A stretch of DNA of 64,000 bases from Sulfobacillus acidophilus (GTDB lineage Bacteria; Bacillota; Sulfobacillia; Sulfobacillales; Sulfobacillaceae). Each line of letters begins with the position of its first letter. Positions within the stretch are counted from its first letter, which is position 1. The position numbers were made by a program, and so were the translations under genes. The DNA is taken from the NCBI GenBank assembly GCA_003023745.1, contig PXYV01000002.1:1-64000 (forward strand). The letters run 5' to 3'. The notes below the pieces were generated by a model that saw nothing but the letters and a program-made list of their open reading frames with translations, was not told where the DNA came from and searched no databases. Below are positions 30,962 through 41,391 of this stretch, one piece after another.

Positions 30962-32683
30962 TTATTGGGAAAGCCACCACTCGTTGGGGAACACCCATCC
31001 GCCAATGGGATTAAAGGTCTTGATGGCATTGTGCAGATTGTCCGATACGACTGTTAAACTGGGTTGTTCGGGGAGATAGATGACCGCCGGCAATTGCTTG
31101 GCTGCGTACTCTTCGTATGCGTACATGTGCTGTAACGACTCTTTGTAACTGGCCGGCTCATAGGTGGCGTTAATCAATTTGTTCATCTCGGCACTGCTGT
31201 AGCTTCCGGAGTTTTCGGCGGCACCGGTTTCAAACAACACGCCTCCCGAGGGATAGCCCGTACCATAACCCCAGCCCCCGTTCCAGTTCAGCGCCGCCCA
31301 CTTGCTGGCGTCTGCCGGCGAATAGGCGACGACCGTGTCGAAAGGTTGAAACACGAGGTTGACCTTGATGCCTTCTTTGGCCCAATCCTGCTCCAACAGT
31401 TGATCGATGTCGGTGTAACTGGCGCTCCCCGACGCGGCGTCCAGCGAGAACTCCAGTTTGAGCTTGCCTTTGGTCATGACGCCATTGACCATTTTCCAGC
31501 CAGCCTTCTCCAAGATTTCTCGGCCCTTGGTAGGGTTAAAGGGATAGGGTTGCTTTTTGAGGGCGGGGTCCAAAAAGGGATTGGGGGGTTCGGTGGCTAG
31601 GGTCGTGTCGTCCATGGCTCCGTATCCCTTCCAGATGGTCTTAATGATGCCGGGCTCATTCACTCCCATCTGCAACGCTTCGCGCACGGGAAGCTGGTCA
31701 AAGGCTTTGGCAATGCCTCCTGGTGCCTTGGGATTCATGTTGAGCTGGATGTAGTTAAATCCGAGCGAGTATTGCGGCGCCACCTTGTCATTGGGCAGTA
31801 AGCTGGTGTCTTTCGCCATGGATGCGGGAAGATAGCCGTAATTGATGGTGCCTGTCTTCAGTCCTTCGAATTCAGCGGCGTCGGACGTTTCATATTGAAA
31901 AATCAACTTATTTATATACGGTTTCTTGCCGTCGAAATGTGTGTTGGCGGCGTAGGTCCAATTCAGGTTCGGGGATGACGACTCGATTCTCCAGGGGCCG
32001 TCGACGACTTGATACACGGGATTTGTGGGCGAATTGGCTACGCTATTGATATACTTCATCTCAGCTTTGGTATTGGTCGGATACTTGTCCCAGACTGATT
32101 TCGGCACCGGAACAATTTGGCCGATGCCGTTTCGGATAAACCACTGTTGATTGACCGGTTTGGTCGTCGTGATCACCACCGTATCCTTGCCTTTCGCGAC
32201 GACCGACTTCCAGTCATAAGGCATGCCGCCCGAACCTTGTCCGGCGTAGGCCCAGGCATACGTGACGCTGCCGCTGCCGTCTTTCATGATGTCATACGTA
32301 AACACGACATCTTGCGCGGTCACGGGCGTGCCATTGGACCAGTGCCACTTGGGGTTGATGTGAACCGTGAACACGGTGCCGGCTTTGTTGTAACTCACAG
32401 ATGACGCCAGACCGTAGGCTTGGCTTAACTGATTGTTAGGTCCAAAGTACACCAAGGGCATATAGGTGAGTTCGGTCAGCTCCGAATTGACGGTGGTATC
32501 TGCGTTTAGCGACAACTCCGGGAAGAACCAGTTGGGCGATACTTGGGCTGACAAACCGTAGACGACCGTCCCCCCTTTTTGCGGTGTTAACTTTGTCGAC
32601 GCCGCAAACACGGAAGTACCTCCTAGCCCGGCAGCGACCAGACTCAAGGTGGCCAGACTGCTGAGAATTAACGCACGGCGCAT
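30962..32683 (-). CDS. ABC transporter substrate-binding protein, family 5 (peptide/oligopeptide)
   Basis: Signal peptide; YNKAGTVFTVHINPKWHWSNGTPVTAQDVVFTYDIMKD; PVREALQMGVNEPGIIKTIWKGYG. Confidence 0.9.
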   Translation of the reverse strand: MRRALILSSLATLSLVAAGLGGTSVFAASTKLTPQKGGTVVYGLSAQVSPNWFFPELSLNADTTVNSELTELTYMPLVYFGPNNQLSQAYGLASSVSYNKAGTVFTVHINPKWHWSNGTPVTAQDVVFTYDIMKDGSGSVTYAWAYAGQGSGGMPYDWKSVVAKGKDTVVITTTKPVNQQWFIRNGIGQIVPVPKSVWDKYPTNTKAEMKYINSVANSPTNPVYQVVDGPWRIESSSPNLNWTYAANTHFDGKKPYINKLIFQYETSDAAEFEGLKTGTINYGYLPASMAKDTSLLPNDKVAPQYSLGFNYIQLNMNPKAPGGIAKAFDQLPVREALQMGVNEPGIIKTIWKGYGAMDDTTLATEPPNPFLDPALKKQPYPFNPTKGREILEKAGWKMVNGVMTKGKLKLEFSLDAASGSASYTDIDQLLEQDWAKEGIKVNLVFQPFDTVVAYSPADASKWAALNWNGGWGYGTGYPSGGVLFETGAAENSGSYSSAEMNKLINATYEPASYKESLQHMYAYEEYAAKQLPAVIYLPEQPSLTVVSDNLHNAIKTFNPIGGWVFPNEWWLSQ

Positions 32684-32737
32684 GTACACTCCTCCTTTTT
32701 TGCTCTATGCTTACTTGTGCACGCACAAGTGAAAATG

Positions 32738-32766
32738 GTCTGGGTATCGCGAGGGGATACCCAGAC
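32738..32766. promoter_or_regulatory. Perfect 11-bp stem hairpin in the S9 peptidase - SBP intergenic region
   Basis: gtctgggtatc-gcgaggg-gatacccagac; second hairpin acttgtg-cacg-cacaagt at about 32713-32730. Confidence 0.55.
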
Positions 32767-32847
32767 ACAATCTATATGTGGTGTAATATACGACACAAGG
32801 TTACCTGAATCCTTCTGTCGAACGTAAAACGACCGCGAATTGTGATG

Positions 32848-34971
32848 CTAATCTGTGGGAATGCCGCCAAATCGAGCAAACCATTGATCGATCCGCCGCA
32901 GACGGTCCACGGCGCGATGGGGTCGAGAGTCCGACTCGTGGTGTTCGGCCGGGTAAATCACCAATTCGGTTTCGACGCCGCGCTTTTTCAACGACACGTA
33001 CAGCTGTTCCGCTTGGCTAAGAGGACAGCGCCAGTCGTGTTCCCCCGCCGTGATTAAGAGCGGCGTGTGAATATGGGTAAGTCCGCTGGCGGGCGACGTG
33101 TGCCAATAGGCAGAGCGATTTTGCCAGGGAACGCCGAGATCGTCCTGCCACCATAAGTGGCAATCATCTGTGCCAAAGGCCGAAACATAGTCCCAAACCC
33201 CGTGTTCCGTCACTGCTGCTTGGAAACGGTCGGTATGGCCTACGGCCCAATTGGTCATAATGCCGCCCATGGAAAATCCGGTGCAATATAGCCGCTTGGG
33301 ATCAGCCCAGCCCCGCTCGATGAGGGCATCAATGCCACACATCACGTCGTCGTGCTCCATCGGACCCCATCGGCCGCGGATCACTTGGCAAAAGTCCTCG
33401 CCATAGGAGGTGGAACCGCGATAGTTGACGAGCAGCACGGCATAGCCGCGATTGGCCCAATATTGCGTCTCAAACTCAAATTCCGGCGCTTCATAGGACA
33501 TGGGTCCGCCGTGAATGGACACGATTAACGGCAGCGGCTCTTGGCCGTGGTATTGTGGCGGGGTTAAGACCCACGCTTCAATGTCTTGGCCGTCATGGTC
33601 TTGATACCGAATTTTTTGAAAGGGCACGGTGGTCCGTTGCGCGATCCAGCTGGACGACGCCACCGACAACTGCCTGATGGTACCGTCGGGCTCTAATCTA
33701 AAGCATTCGGGGCCGGTATGGGGATGGTTGGCCAGGATGATGGTATGCTCACCCGTCGTATCGAAATCAGTCACCGTTCCGTTGGATTCATCGAGGGGAT
33801 AACAGACCGTGGATGCTCCGGTTTGAAGATGAAAGCGAAATAGTTTTGATTGGGCTCGATCGGAAGCTAAGGCCAGAAGATGCTCCCGATCCTCAAAGTG
33901 AATCGGTCCCTCGAGAAAGCCGGTGAAATCGGCCGCGACGCTCTGGAGATTCGTGGCCTGTTCGGATATCGGATAGACGCGGGCATGAGAAACAGGATCT
34001 CCCACCACGGTGTCGGCAATGATGCCCCCGATCTGTGTCCACCCCTGGCCTAAATTATGCGGGAACTGGGGGACAGGCAAGGCGTCAGCCACGGCGACCA
34101 TCCAGAGCCGATTGAGAGCATAGTTATTTTCCGGTTCTTTCGAACTGACAAAGGCAACCCACTGGCCATCGGGTGAAAAAGCGGGGTGGCGCGCTTGGAC
34201 ATCACCATACGTTAAGCGCCGCACCTCGCGGGTTTCAAGAGAGATGAGCCACAAGTCGTCGCGGCAGTTGTTGTCCGGATCTCCGGTGCGATTGGAACGA
34301 AATAAAATCCACTTTCCGTCGGGAGAGCAGACGGGATCCAATTCACTCGCGTTGCCATCCGTCAAAAGGTCGAGGGCACCGGTGTTGAGGTCAAGCAAAA
34401 AAAGATGTGTTTGCACATTATCAAGGTAACCCTCTTCATCGGTCTTGTGTTGGACCCGCGTTAACACAAGAGGACCCGGGCTTTTTTCGTCGCGAATGCT
34501 TTTGAGATACGCGGTTTGCTCGACCGACGGAGATCGGGCGCTCACGACCATTCGGGTGCCGTCCGGCGTCCAGCAGAAACTGCGGATGCCCTCCGGGTGC
34601 TGCGTTAGTTGTCGTGGTTCACCACCCTTGAGCAAGTCATAGAGCCAAAGTTGGGGGCGGGGCTCTTCCTTGGCATCGTCCGCGGCATCTGCCATATCCG
34701 TGGCGCGGGCGGAAAGGATGGCAATCGCTGAACCGTCGGGCGAAAAGCGGGGCATGCGATCGGTGCGCTGTCCGCGACTCAAAGGATGGGGGACGGTCGA
34801 CCCATCGGTGGATACGACAAAAACGTTCGATGTATATTCATTCTTTTGCTGCAGCGGCCTCTTGAGAATGTACGCCGCCTTGTCCCCAAGGGGTGACACC
34901 ACGCATTCGGTCACCTGAGCATAGTCGTAAAAATCCGATAGGCGTAGCGGAGTTTTAGGCAAGTTCGTCAT
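32848..34971 (-). CDS. S9 family dipeptidyl/prolyl oligopeptidase
   Basis: WD40/TolB-like repeats (SPDGKWILFRSNRTGDPDN), GFSMGGIMTNW nucleophile elbow, TAGEHDWRCPLSQAEQLY. Confidence 0.92.
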   Translation of the reverse strand: MTNLPKTPLRLSDFYDYAQVTECVVSPLGDKAAYILKRPLQQKNEYTSNVFVVSTDGSTVPHPLSRGQRTDRMPRFSPDGSAIAILSARATDMADAADDAKEEPRPQLWLYDLLKGGEPRQLTQHPEGIRSFCWTPDGTRMVVSARSPSVEQTAYLKSIRDEKSPGPLVLTRVQHKTDEEGYLDNVQTHLFLLDLNTGALDLLTDGNASELDPVCSPDGKWILFRSNRTGDPDNNCRDDLWLISLETREVRRLTYGDVQARHPAFSPDGQWVAFVSSKEPENNYALNRLWMVAVADALPVPQFPHNLGQGWTQIGGIIADTVVGDPVSHARVYPISEQATNLQSVAADFTGFLEGPIHFEDREHLLALASDRAQSKLFRFHLQTGASTVCYPLDESNGTVTDFDTTGEHTIILANHPHTGPECFRLEPDGTIRQLSVASSSWIAQRTTVPFQKIRYQDHDGQDIEAWVLTPPQYHGQEPLPLIVSIHGGPMSYEAPEFEFETQYWANRGYAVLLVNYRGSTSYGEDFCQVIRGRWGPMEHDDVMCGIDALIERGWADPKRLYCTGFSMGGIMTNWAVGHTDRFQAAVTEHGVWDYVSAFGTDDCHLWWQDDLGVPWQNRSAYWHTSPASGLTHIHTPLLITAGEHDWRCPLSQAEQLYVSLKKRGVETELVIYPAEHHESDSRPHRAVDRLRRIDQWFARFGGIPTD

Positions 34972-36181
34972 GATGGGTTCTCTCCTGTTTGAAATGTGGG
35001 GGCGCCGCGCTTGATGCGGGATCCTTTGGGACGGGAGGCCGACCTTGGTGCACTACGAGGGCGGCGCAGACCCCGATAATCGTCATCGCACTCCACACAG
35101 TGCGGTCTCCTCCCCATTGCAACAAAAGTTCGCCGACGATGGGCCCGATCACCAGGCCCGTTGCGGCGGCTAAATTGCCCGCCCCCTGATAGCGGGCCTT
35201 AAAGTGCAACGGAGCAGCTTTCGCATACAGTGTGGGTGGAAATGGCTCATAGATGAGTTCAGCTAGCGTTAACATCACAAAGCTGGTAACTAACGTGATA
35301 AGGCTCATCTTGATGTTCAAGAGACCAACCGCGAATGCATAAACCAGGCAGGCGGCAGTCATCCAGACATACGGATTATAACGCTCTAAGAGGCGTGACA
35401 CACGTTGTTCTGCGATAAAGATTGCGCATCCATTTAAAAACCATAACAGCGCAAAAAAACCGGTCGCGGTTTGGCCTTCAAGCCAAGCGGTGGGAACGGT
35501 TGACCACATCTGGCTGTACAGCACGCCGGTTAAAAAGCCGGCGGCGGCAATCGACCAAAATTGTCTCTCTTTGAGCGAGGGCAGGTAGATCCAGTCGACC
35601 CATTGAAAAGACGGTGAGGCCGCCGGCTGCGTGGATGGTCCGACCAGAATCAGAGCCAGGATTGCCCCCATCCCGTTAACAGTAGCGGCTAGAACGAAGA
35701 TATTCCCTATATGCGATCCCAAAAGCGGCCAAGCGACGAGCGCACCAGCGGCGACTGCGCCGTTTTGCACAGCGATAAGGGTCGCGGTCGACCTGAGCGG
35801 ATGTCCAGCGCTTTTAAGAGCCGTCTGATATAACGCGGGACTGATGCTGCTTGAGGCAAGCAGTGACAGCCCGTAGGCGAACGCAAACAACCATAAGTCA
35901 TGGGTGACAGCGGCCACCACATTGGCACTACCAGCCCATGCCAGCCCGGAAACGATGACCAGACGCGGACTGCAGCGGTCGGCTAAGGCTCCTCCGACAA
36001 TGGGGCCGAGGATTAGCCCGATTCCGGACACTCCCAAAATGGTTCCGGCTAGCACGGGACTTAACCCTAAACTTCGCACCAGGTATAAACTTACAAACGG
36101 GATTAACAATCCCTCGGCTAGGGACACCATTCCCTGACTGAACACAATCGGGAAAAGCTTTGTGCTATTCCGGATCATCAC
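34955..36181 (-). CDS. MFS transporter
   Basis: GIGLILGPIVGGALADRCSPRLVIVSG MFS signature; 12-TM-like profile; start overlaps peptidase gene. Confidence 0.85.
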   Translation of the reverse strand: MMIRNSTKLFPIVFSQGMVSLAEGLLIPFVSLYLVRSLGLSPVLAGTILGVSGIGLILGPIVGGALADRCSPRLVIVSGLAWAGSANVVAAVTHDLWLFAFAYGLSLLASSSISPALYQTALKSAGHPLRSTATLIAVQNGAVAAGALVAWPLLGSHIGNIFVLAATVNGMGAILALILVGPSTQPAASPSFQWVDWIYLPSLKERQFWSIAAAGFLTGVLYSQMWSTVPTAWLEGQTATGFFALLWFLNGCAIFIAEQRVSRLLERYNPYVWMTAACLVYAFAVGLLNIKMSLITLVTSFVMLTLAELIYEPFPPTLYAKAAPLHFKARYQGAGNLAAATGLVIGPIVGELLLQWGGDRTVWSAMTIIGVCAALVVHQGRPPVPKDPASSAAPPHFKQERTHHDELA

Positions 36182-36892
36182 GTCCTTTAGGAGTATTAGT
36201 CGTTGGACTCTTTTCAGCGTAGCTGGATCGGGTAATCCCAGGCAAATCGCATTGCTCCGTCATTTTCGTCAATTCTCAATGAATACCCGAGTCCACCTGC
36301 AAAATCCCCACGGGTTTTGCGCAATCGCTTGATAAATAGCATTGTGGCGCCATCGGACGCGCACGCGACTGGTCCCGGTGACCGATTGTCGGCTTGCTTC
36401 ACAAATCACGGCCATTGAATCGGCGCTTGCAATGGTCTTGTGCTTCACGGTGACCGTTTTGGCCTTGGGAATTCTCCTCTGTATAGTGCAAAGGACAGTT
36501 GAACTGCCATCCGGGGTTTGAGGGTCCTTAATGCACAGGTACTCCGGATAGTCCTTCGCGCAATTTTCTGGCAAACGGGTGGACTGTGCTGAAGACCGCT
36601 TTGGTGCGCGGGTGTAATCGGGATAGGCAGACGATTTCGAGGGGGTCGGTTCCCATCGGCCTTAGCAACCTGCGCCGTAAAGCCCCGACCTTAAGGTTGC
36701 GCTTGGCCATGGTTCGTGGGAGACGCCGTGGGCGGATCCCACCCGGCGGCCCGGTATCATGCCGTCAGTGCGAACTGCATATTCCACCCTTGGTCGGTCG
36801 TGTTGAGACTAAAAGATTGAGCCAAGACACGAGGAAATCCAAGCACATTTTGGACATGGCCCATATAACCGGCCGTCTAGCACGGAATCTTG

Positions 36893-38194
36893 TTAACTCA
36901 TGCCTAAGGTCTGGGCGACGCGTTGCACGCTTGCCGCAAATCCCTCCAGCAATTCGTCGACTTCGTGCGGGCGGATTGAGAGGGGGGGGCCAATCAACAG
37001 ATGGTCGCCATCGAGTCGATCCGGGCTGCCACTGCCCGGATACACGATGAGGCCGTGGGAGAATGCGTCTTGCCCCAGTCGTGTGGCCACTGTTCCAGGC
37101 TCTCCCGGCAATGATTGCAGCACCACCCCCTGCATCAGGCCGCGACCTCGCACCTGTGAAATGAGCGGCGACTGGGCGGCGAGGGCGAGCAACCCCTGGT
37201 GCAGGCGTTCGCCTTGAGCTTTGGCATTGGCGACAAGGTGTTCTTGCTCCATAATCTCAATGACGGCGTTAGCTGCGGCGGCACTGACAGGATTTCCGCC
37301 GTAGGTAAAGCCGTGCGCGAAGCTTCCCGTGCCCTCGGCGACCGTACGCCAGACTGTTTCGTGGGCTACCACCGCGCCTAGCGGGCTATACCCACTGGAG
37401 AGTCCCTTAGCCAAGGTCATCAGATCCGGGCGCAGCCCTTCGGTGGTGTGCGCCCACCAGCTTCCCGTACGCCCCATGCCCGTCATGACCTCGTCCACAA
37501 TCAAGAGAATTCCGTGTTGCCGACAAATGTCCTCAAGGCCTTTAAGATATCCAGCGTGAGGAACGAAGCCCGATAGCGCTGAACCGCCTACCACTTCAAT
37601 GATAAGCGCGGCAATGCTGCGGGGATCTTCTTGCTGGATGCGCGCTTGCACGCTGTCAAGACAGCTGCACGGTCCGGCATGAGCTTGCGCCACCGGAACG
37701 TCAAAATGCACAAATGTTTGATGCGCAAATAGGGGGCTGTAGGGTCGTCGGCGCGCGAGATGACCCGATGCCGCCAAAGCACCCAAGGTATTGCCGTGGT
37801 AACTGGCCCAGCGCGACATAATTTTGGTGCGGCGCTCGTCGCCGCGTTCCAGATGATATTGGCGTGCCAGTTTAATTGCAGTCTCTGTAGCCTCGGACCC
37901 GCCCGACACCAGATACGTGTAATAGCGCTCGGGCTCAAGCCGCTCGGCCAAGAGCGCTCCGAGGCGTTCTTGGGCTTGCGAAGTAAACCGCATGGTATGC
38001 GCAAACGCGACACGCTGTGCTTGTTGAGCCATTGCCTGTACCACTTCGGTGCGGCCATGCCCAACATTGACGACCAGTGCGCCCGAACTCCCATCCAAAT
38101 AGCGTTTGCCTTCCGTGTCCCAAAGGTATACTCCGCTGGCGTGGGACACCATTGGATAGCTGCGGCTGGGCGAGCGATAAAAGACATGGGTCAT
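36893..38194 (-). CDS. Class III PLP-dependent aminotransferase
   Basis: YLVSGGSEATETAIKLARQY, LLIVDEVMTGMGRTGSWWA, PDLMTLAKGLSSGYSPLGAV. Confidence 0.92.
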   Translation of the reverse strand: MTHVFYRSPSRSYPMVSHASGVYLWDTEGKRYLDGSSGALVVNVGHGRTEVVQAMAQQAQRVAFAHTMRFTSQAQERLGALLAERLEPERYYTYLVSGGSEATETAIKLARQYHLERGDERRTKIMSRWASYHGNTLGALAASGHLARRRPYSPLFAHQTFVHFDVPVAQAHAGPCSCLDSVQARIQQEDPRSIAALIIEVVGGSALSGFVPHAGYLKGLEDICRQHGILLIVDEVMTGMGRTGSWWAHTTEGLRPDLMTLAKGLSSGYSPLGAVVAHETVWRTVAEGTGSFAHGFTYGGNPVSAAAANAVIEIMEQEHLVANAKAQGERLHQGLLALAAQSPLISQVRGRGLMQGVVLQSLPGEPGTVATRLGQDAFSHGLIVYPGSGSPDRLDGDHLLIGPPLSIRPHEVDELLEGFAASVQRVAQTLGMS

Positions 38195-38940
38195 GACACC
38201 ACTCCCTTTGGCAACGTGGCATATAAGTGCCCAAGCTGCGCGAGCTCACGGTCGGTCGGGGCTGGTACCGTGGGAATGGCGTGCGGTGCGCGGGGAATAG
38301 CCCAACCGCTGAGGTCTAAGACCTCTTCGTAGGTGTGCCCCGGCAAAAGTTGCAAGAGCTGCATGCGTCCTCGGGCATCAAATCCGAAAACGCCCAGACT
38401 GCTGACCACTCGCCACGGACCGGGGCCTTGAGAATGGATGGCACCAGGCTCATGGCCGACCGACGTGACAAAATCAACCCTTTCGACGAAGCGATCGCGG
38501 GCATGTTCCATGACAATGATGGTCCGCCGCGCCGACGTTGCAATTTCGGAGGCACCCCCGGCACCCGCCAAACGAACGCGCGGGGCATCGTAAGAGCCAA
38601 TGATGGTGGAGTTCAAATTTCCATAGACGTCGATCTGGGCAGCTCCTAAAAATCCGACATCAATCCAACCGGCCATCAAATAGTGGAAAAATAATTCACG
38701 CATGGGCAAAACCCCTAATGCGTTGCGCACTAGGGTTCCGTCGCCAATAGACAGCGGCAGTTGATCAGGGTTGGCATCGATGACTCCCGATTCATAGACA
38801 AGCACGAGATCAGGTGCGCCCAGTCGTTTGGCCAGGTTGGCCGCGATGTTGGGGATCCCGACACCAACCAAGACCCGCTCATTGTTGTTGAGAAGGCGGG
38901 CGGCTGTGACAATCATTTGATCTCGATCGCTACTCATCAA
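38191..38940 (-). CDS. CoA-transferase subunit B (glutaconate/IpdB-like)
   Basis: VLVGVGIPNIAANLAKRLGAPDLVLVYESGVIDA; overlaps subunit A gene. Confidence 0.85.
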   Translation of the reverse strand: MMSSDRDQMIVTAARLLNNNERVLVGVGIPNIAANLAKRLGAPDLVLVYESGVIDANPDQLPLSIGDGTLVRNALGVLPMRELFFHYLMAGWIDVGFLGAAQIDVYGNLNSTIIGSYDAPRVRLAGAGGASEIATSARRTIIVMEHARDRFVERVDFVTSVGHEPGAIHSQGPGPWRVVSSLGVFGFDARGRMQLLQLLPGHTYEEVLDLSGWAIPRAPHAIPTVPAPTDRELAQLGHLYATLPKGVVS

Positions 38941-39808
38941 GCGATCCTCCTTTAGCCTTGAGAGTTTCCCAATGCTCAGGATCCCAGCGCTGCAAATAGG
39001 CCTGGTGATCGGCTACCTCTTTGATCCAGGTTTTGATCCAGCGGCGACATGACTCCGGATCTTTGGCAATACGGTTCCACTCTTGATAAAAAGCGGTATC
39101 GCGTTCGTATAAGCCTTGAGCGTACGATGGATGCGCGCCGAAGGGGACCTCGGCCATGGCCTTAACCCGAAAGCCTGGCACTAAAAGATTCTCCTGCCGA
39201 TGACGCAATGCGCCCGCCGGAACAACCTTTTCTACCGTGGCAATGAGCGTCTGAGCGGCTAGCGCCGCCTCTTTCATTTCGCCGCGAAGTCCCCAGACGT
39301 ACAGGTTGCCAGCTTCGTCGGCCCGCTGCGCGTGAACCAGCGTCACATCGGGATTTAAGGCCGGGACGACGGCAATCGTTTCATGGGTATACGGACAGAC
39401 CACTGTCTTTCGCCCGCGGTGGCGAGAAAGGTCATTGGGTTCGGCCCGCAAGGGCCAAAAAGGCAGGTGAGCGGCCCCTGCGTCCAACCGCGCAATCATT
39501 TCGGCATGTGTGAATTCATCAATGATCAGTTGGCCGGATTCGACGGCGCGTCGAAAGGCCGGCAGAAGGCCGACGCCCGGATTACCCGCATACGAGAAAA
39601 TCAGGCGATCGGCGCACCCAGCGGCAATCATCTGATCGTAGAGCAAATCGGGGGTTGCCCGGCTCAAAGTGAGATGCGTAATCTCCTGACGGATGATTTC
39701 ATGACCGGCAGCAAAGGGGATGAGATGGCTAAACCCCGCCAAATACACCGTCATGCCGCTGTGGACTTCATCGCGGATCAATTGTGCTAAAGACACTTTT
39801 TGCGTCAT
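38930..39808 (-). CDS. CoA-transferase subunit A (glutaconate/IpdA-like)
   Basis: MTVYLAGFSHLIPFAAGHEIIRQ, RADEAGNLYVWGLRGEMKEAALAAQTLIATVEKVV. Confidence 0.85.
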   Translation of the reverse strand: MTQKVSLAQLIRDEVHSGMTVYLAGFSHLIPFAAGHEIIRQEITHLTLSRATPDLLYDQMIAAGCADRLIFSYAGNPGVGLLPAFRRAVESGQLIIDEFTHAEMIARLDAGAAHLPFWPLRAEPNDLSRHRGRKTVVCPYTHETIAVVPALNPDVTLVHAQRADEAGNLYVWGLRGEMKEAALAAQTLIATVEKVVPAGALRHRQENLLVPGFRVKAMAEVPFGAHPSYAQGLYERDTAFYQEWNRIAKDPESCRRWIKTWIKEVADHQAYLQRWDPEHWETLKAKGGSLDE

Positions 39809-39817
39809 GCGGTCCCC

Positions 39818-41377
39818 CTAAAAACGCACCTTTTCGGTAATCGTCTGGGCTTGCAGGAAAAATCCCAGATAGTCAGGTCCTCCCACTTTCGGGCCCGTAC
39901 CGCTAAAACGATATCCGCCAAATGGATGGACGCCCGCCATCGCGCCGGTGGACGACCGGTTCAGATACAGATTGCCGACATAGAATTCGTCACGGGCTTG
40001 CGCTAGTCGAGCCGGCGAACGGCTGAACACGGCGCCCGTCAGCGCGTAGTCGCTGTCGTTGGCCAATTGCAGCGCTTCATCAAAACTTGAGGCGCAGACC
40101 GCCGACAACACGGGTCCAAAGATTTCTTCCTGGAATAGTGGGGAGCGCGGATTGACGTCTTGGACCACCGTTGGCTCAACAAAGTAGCCGGGCCGCTCCA
40201 TCACATGCCCGCCGACCCGAAGGTGTCCCCAATCCGGCGCACGATCGAAGATGGCGGAAATACGGTGGAGCGCATTTGCTGTAATGACTGGGCCGAAAAG
40301 CGCATTTTCGATGGGCATTCCGGCCGCCTCGGACCAGTGGCGAGCACGTTGCTCAATTCCTTGAAGAAATTCTTCGTATACCTTTTCCATAATGATGACG
40401 CGCGATGTTGCCGAACATTTTTGTCCTTGGTACCCAAACGCTGAGACCGCGACTTCATCTAGTGCCCAGTTTAAGTCTGCGTCATCCGCGATAATGGTCG
40501 CATTTTTACCGCCCATCTCTGTCATAATGCGACGTAGTCCCCGTTGACCGGGTGTTACGCCACTCGCCTGCTGATAGATAGCGGTGCCCACCTCTCGCGA
40601 TCCGACGAAGGCTACGAAACGCACATCGGGGTGCGTGACCAGGCGTGGCCCCAGTTCACTGCCCGAACCACTGACCAGATTGACGACGCCAGGGGGCAGC
40701 CCGGCGTCCATTAGCACGCGCACCAGCTGATGGGCAATCACGCTCGCTTCCTCCGCCGGCTTGAACACCACCGTATTGCCTGCGGCAATGGCGGACAAAA
40801 TCATACCGAGCGGCAATGTACTGGGAAAGTTCCAGGGGGAGATGACCACCCCGACGCCTAAGGGGAGATATCGATATTGATTGAATTCTGACACCAAGGG
40901 CGTAATCGGCTTTCCATCCATCCATTGTTGAATCAATCGCGCATTCCATTCAAAATGGTCAATCGCCTCAGCTACCTCGCCGTCTCCTTGGGTAAAGCTC
41001 TTGCCTACTTCATACGCAATCCAAGCCAAGAGCTCGCGGCGGCGCTGTCGAAGTAGGTGGCCCGCCCGCAAGAGCAGGGCGGATCGGTCCCACACCGGAA
41101 TACGCGACCAGGGGATAAAGGCAGCTTGCGCGGCGGCGACGGCCTGATCCACGTCCGCGGTACTGGCTTGCGCGATTTCCCCAATGACTTGCCCGGGTTG
41201 CGCAGGATTGGCTGAGACGAAATAGCGGGCTGTACTGACTTCTTCTCCTCCAATAATGAGAGGATAGCGTCGCCCCAGTTGGGGCGCCACCACGGCCTTC
41301 GCGTGTTGCATACGCTGACGCTCGGCATCCTGAGTAAAGTCCAAGAATGCTTCGTTTTGAAAGGGTTGGAGTCCCAT
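39818..41377 (-). CDS. pruA: L-glutamate gamma-semialdehyde (P5C) dehydrogenase
   Basis: SPWNFPSTLPLGMILSAIAAGNTVVFKPAE, IMTEMGGKNATIIADDADLNWAL, SAFGYQGQKCSATSRVI; ATG 41377 after aggagg. Confidence 0.9.
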   Translation of the reverse strand: MGLQPFQNEAFLDFTQDAERQRMQHAKAVVAPQLGRRYPLIIGGEEVSTARYFVSANPAQPGQVIGEIAQASTADVDQAVAAAQAAFIPWSRIPVWDRSALLLRAGHLLRQRRRELLAWIAYEVGKSFTQGDGEVAEAIDHFEWNARLIQQWMDGKPITPLVSEFNQYRYLPLGVGVVISPWNFPSTLPLGMILSAIAAGNTVVFKPAEEASVIAHQLVRVLMDAGLPPGVVNLVSGSGSELGPRLVTHPDVRFVAFVGSREVGTAIYQQASGVTPGQRGLRRIMTEMGGKNATIIADDADLNWALDEVAVSAFGYQGQKCSATSRVIIMEKVYEEFLQGIEQRARHWSEAAGMPIENALFGPVITANALHRISAIFDRAPDWGHLRVGGHVMERPGYFVEPTVVQDVNPRSPLFQEEIFGPVLSAVCASSFDEALQLANDSDYALTGAVFSRSPARLAQARDEFYVGNLYLNRSSTGAMAGVHPFGGYRFSGTGPKVGGPDYLGFFLQAQTITEKVRF

Positions 41378-41391
41378 GCTTTCTCCTCCTG

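Noticed and set aside
36586-37050. 154-aa plus-strand ORF
   Set aside because: Overlaps the C-terminus of the confident aminotransferase on the other strand; arginine-rich shadow composition.
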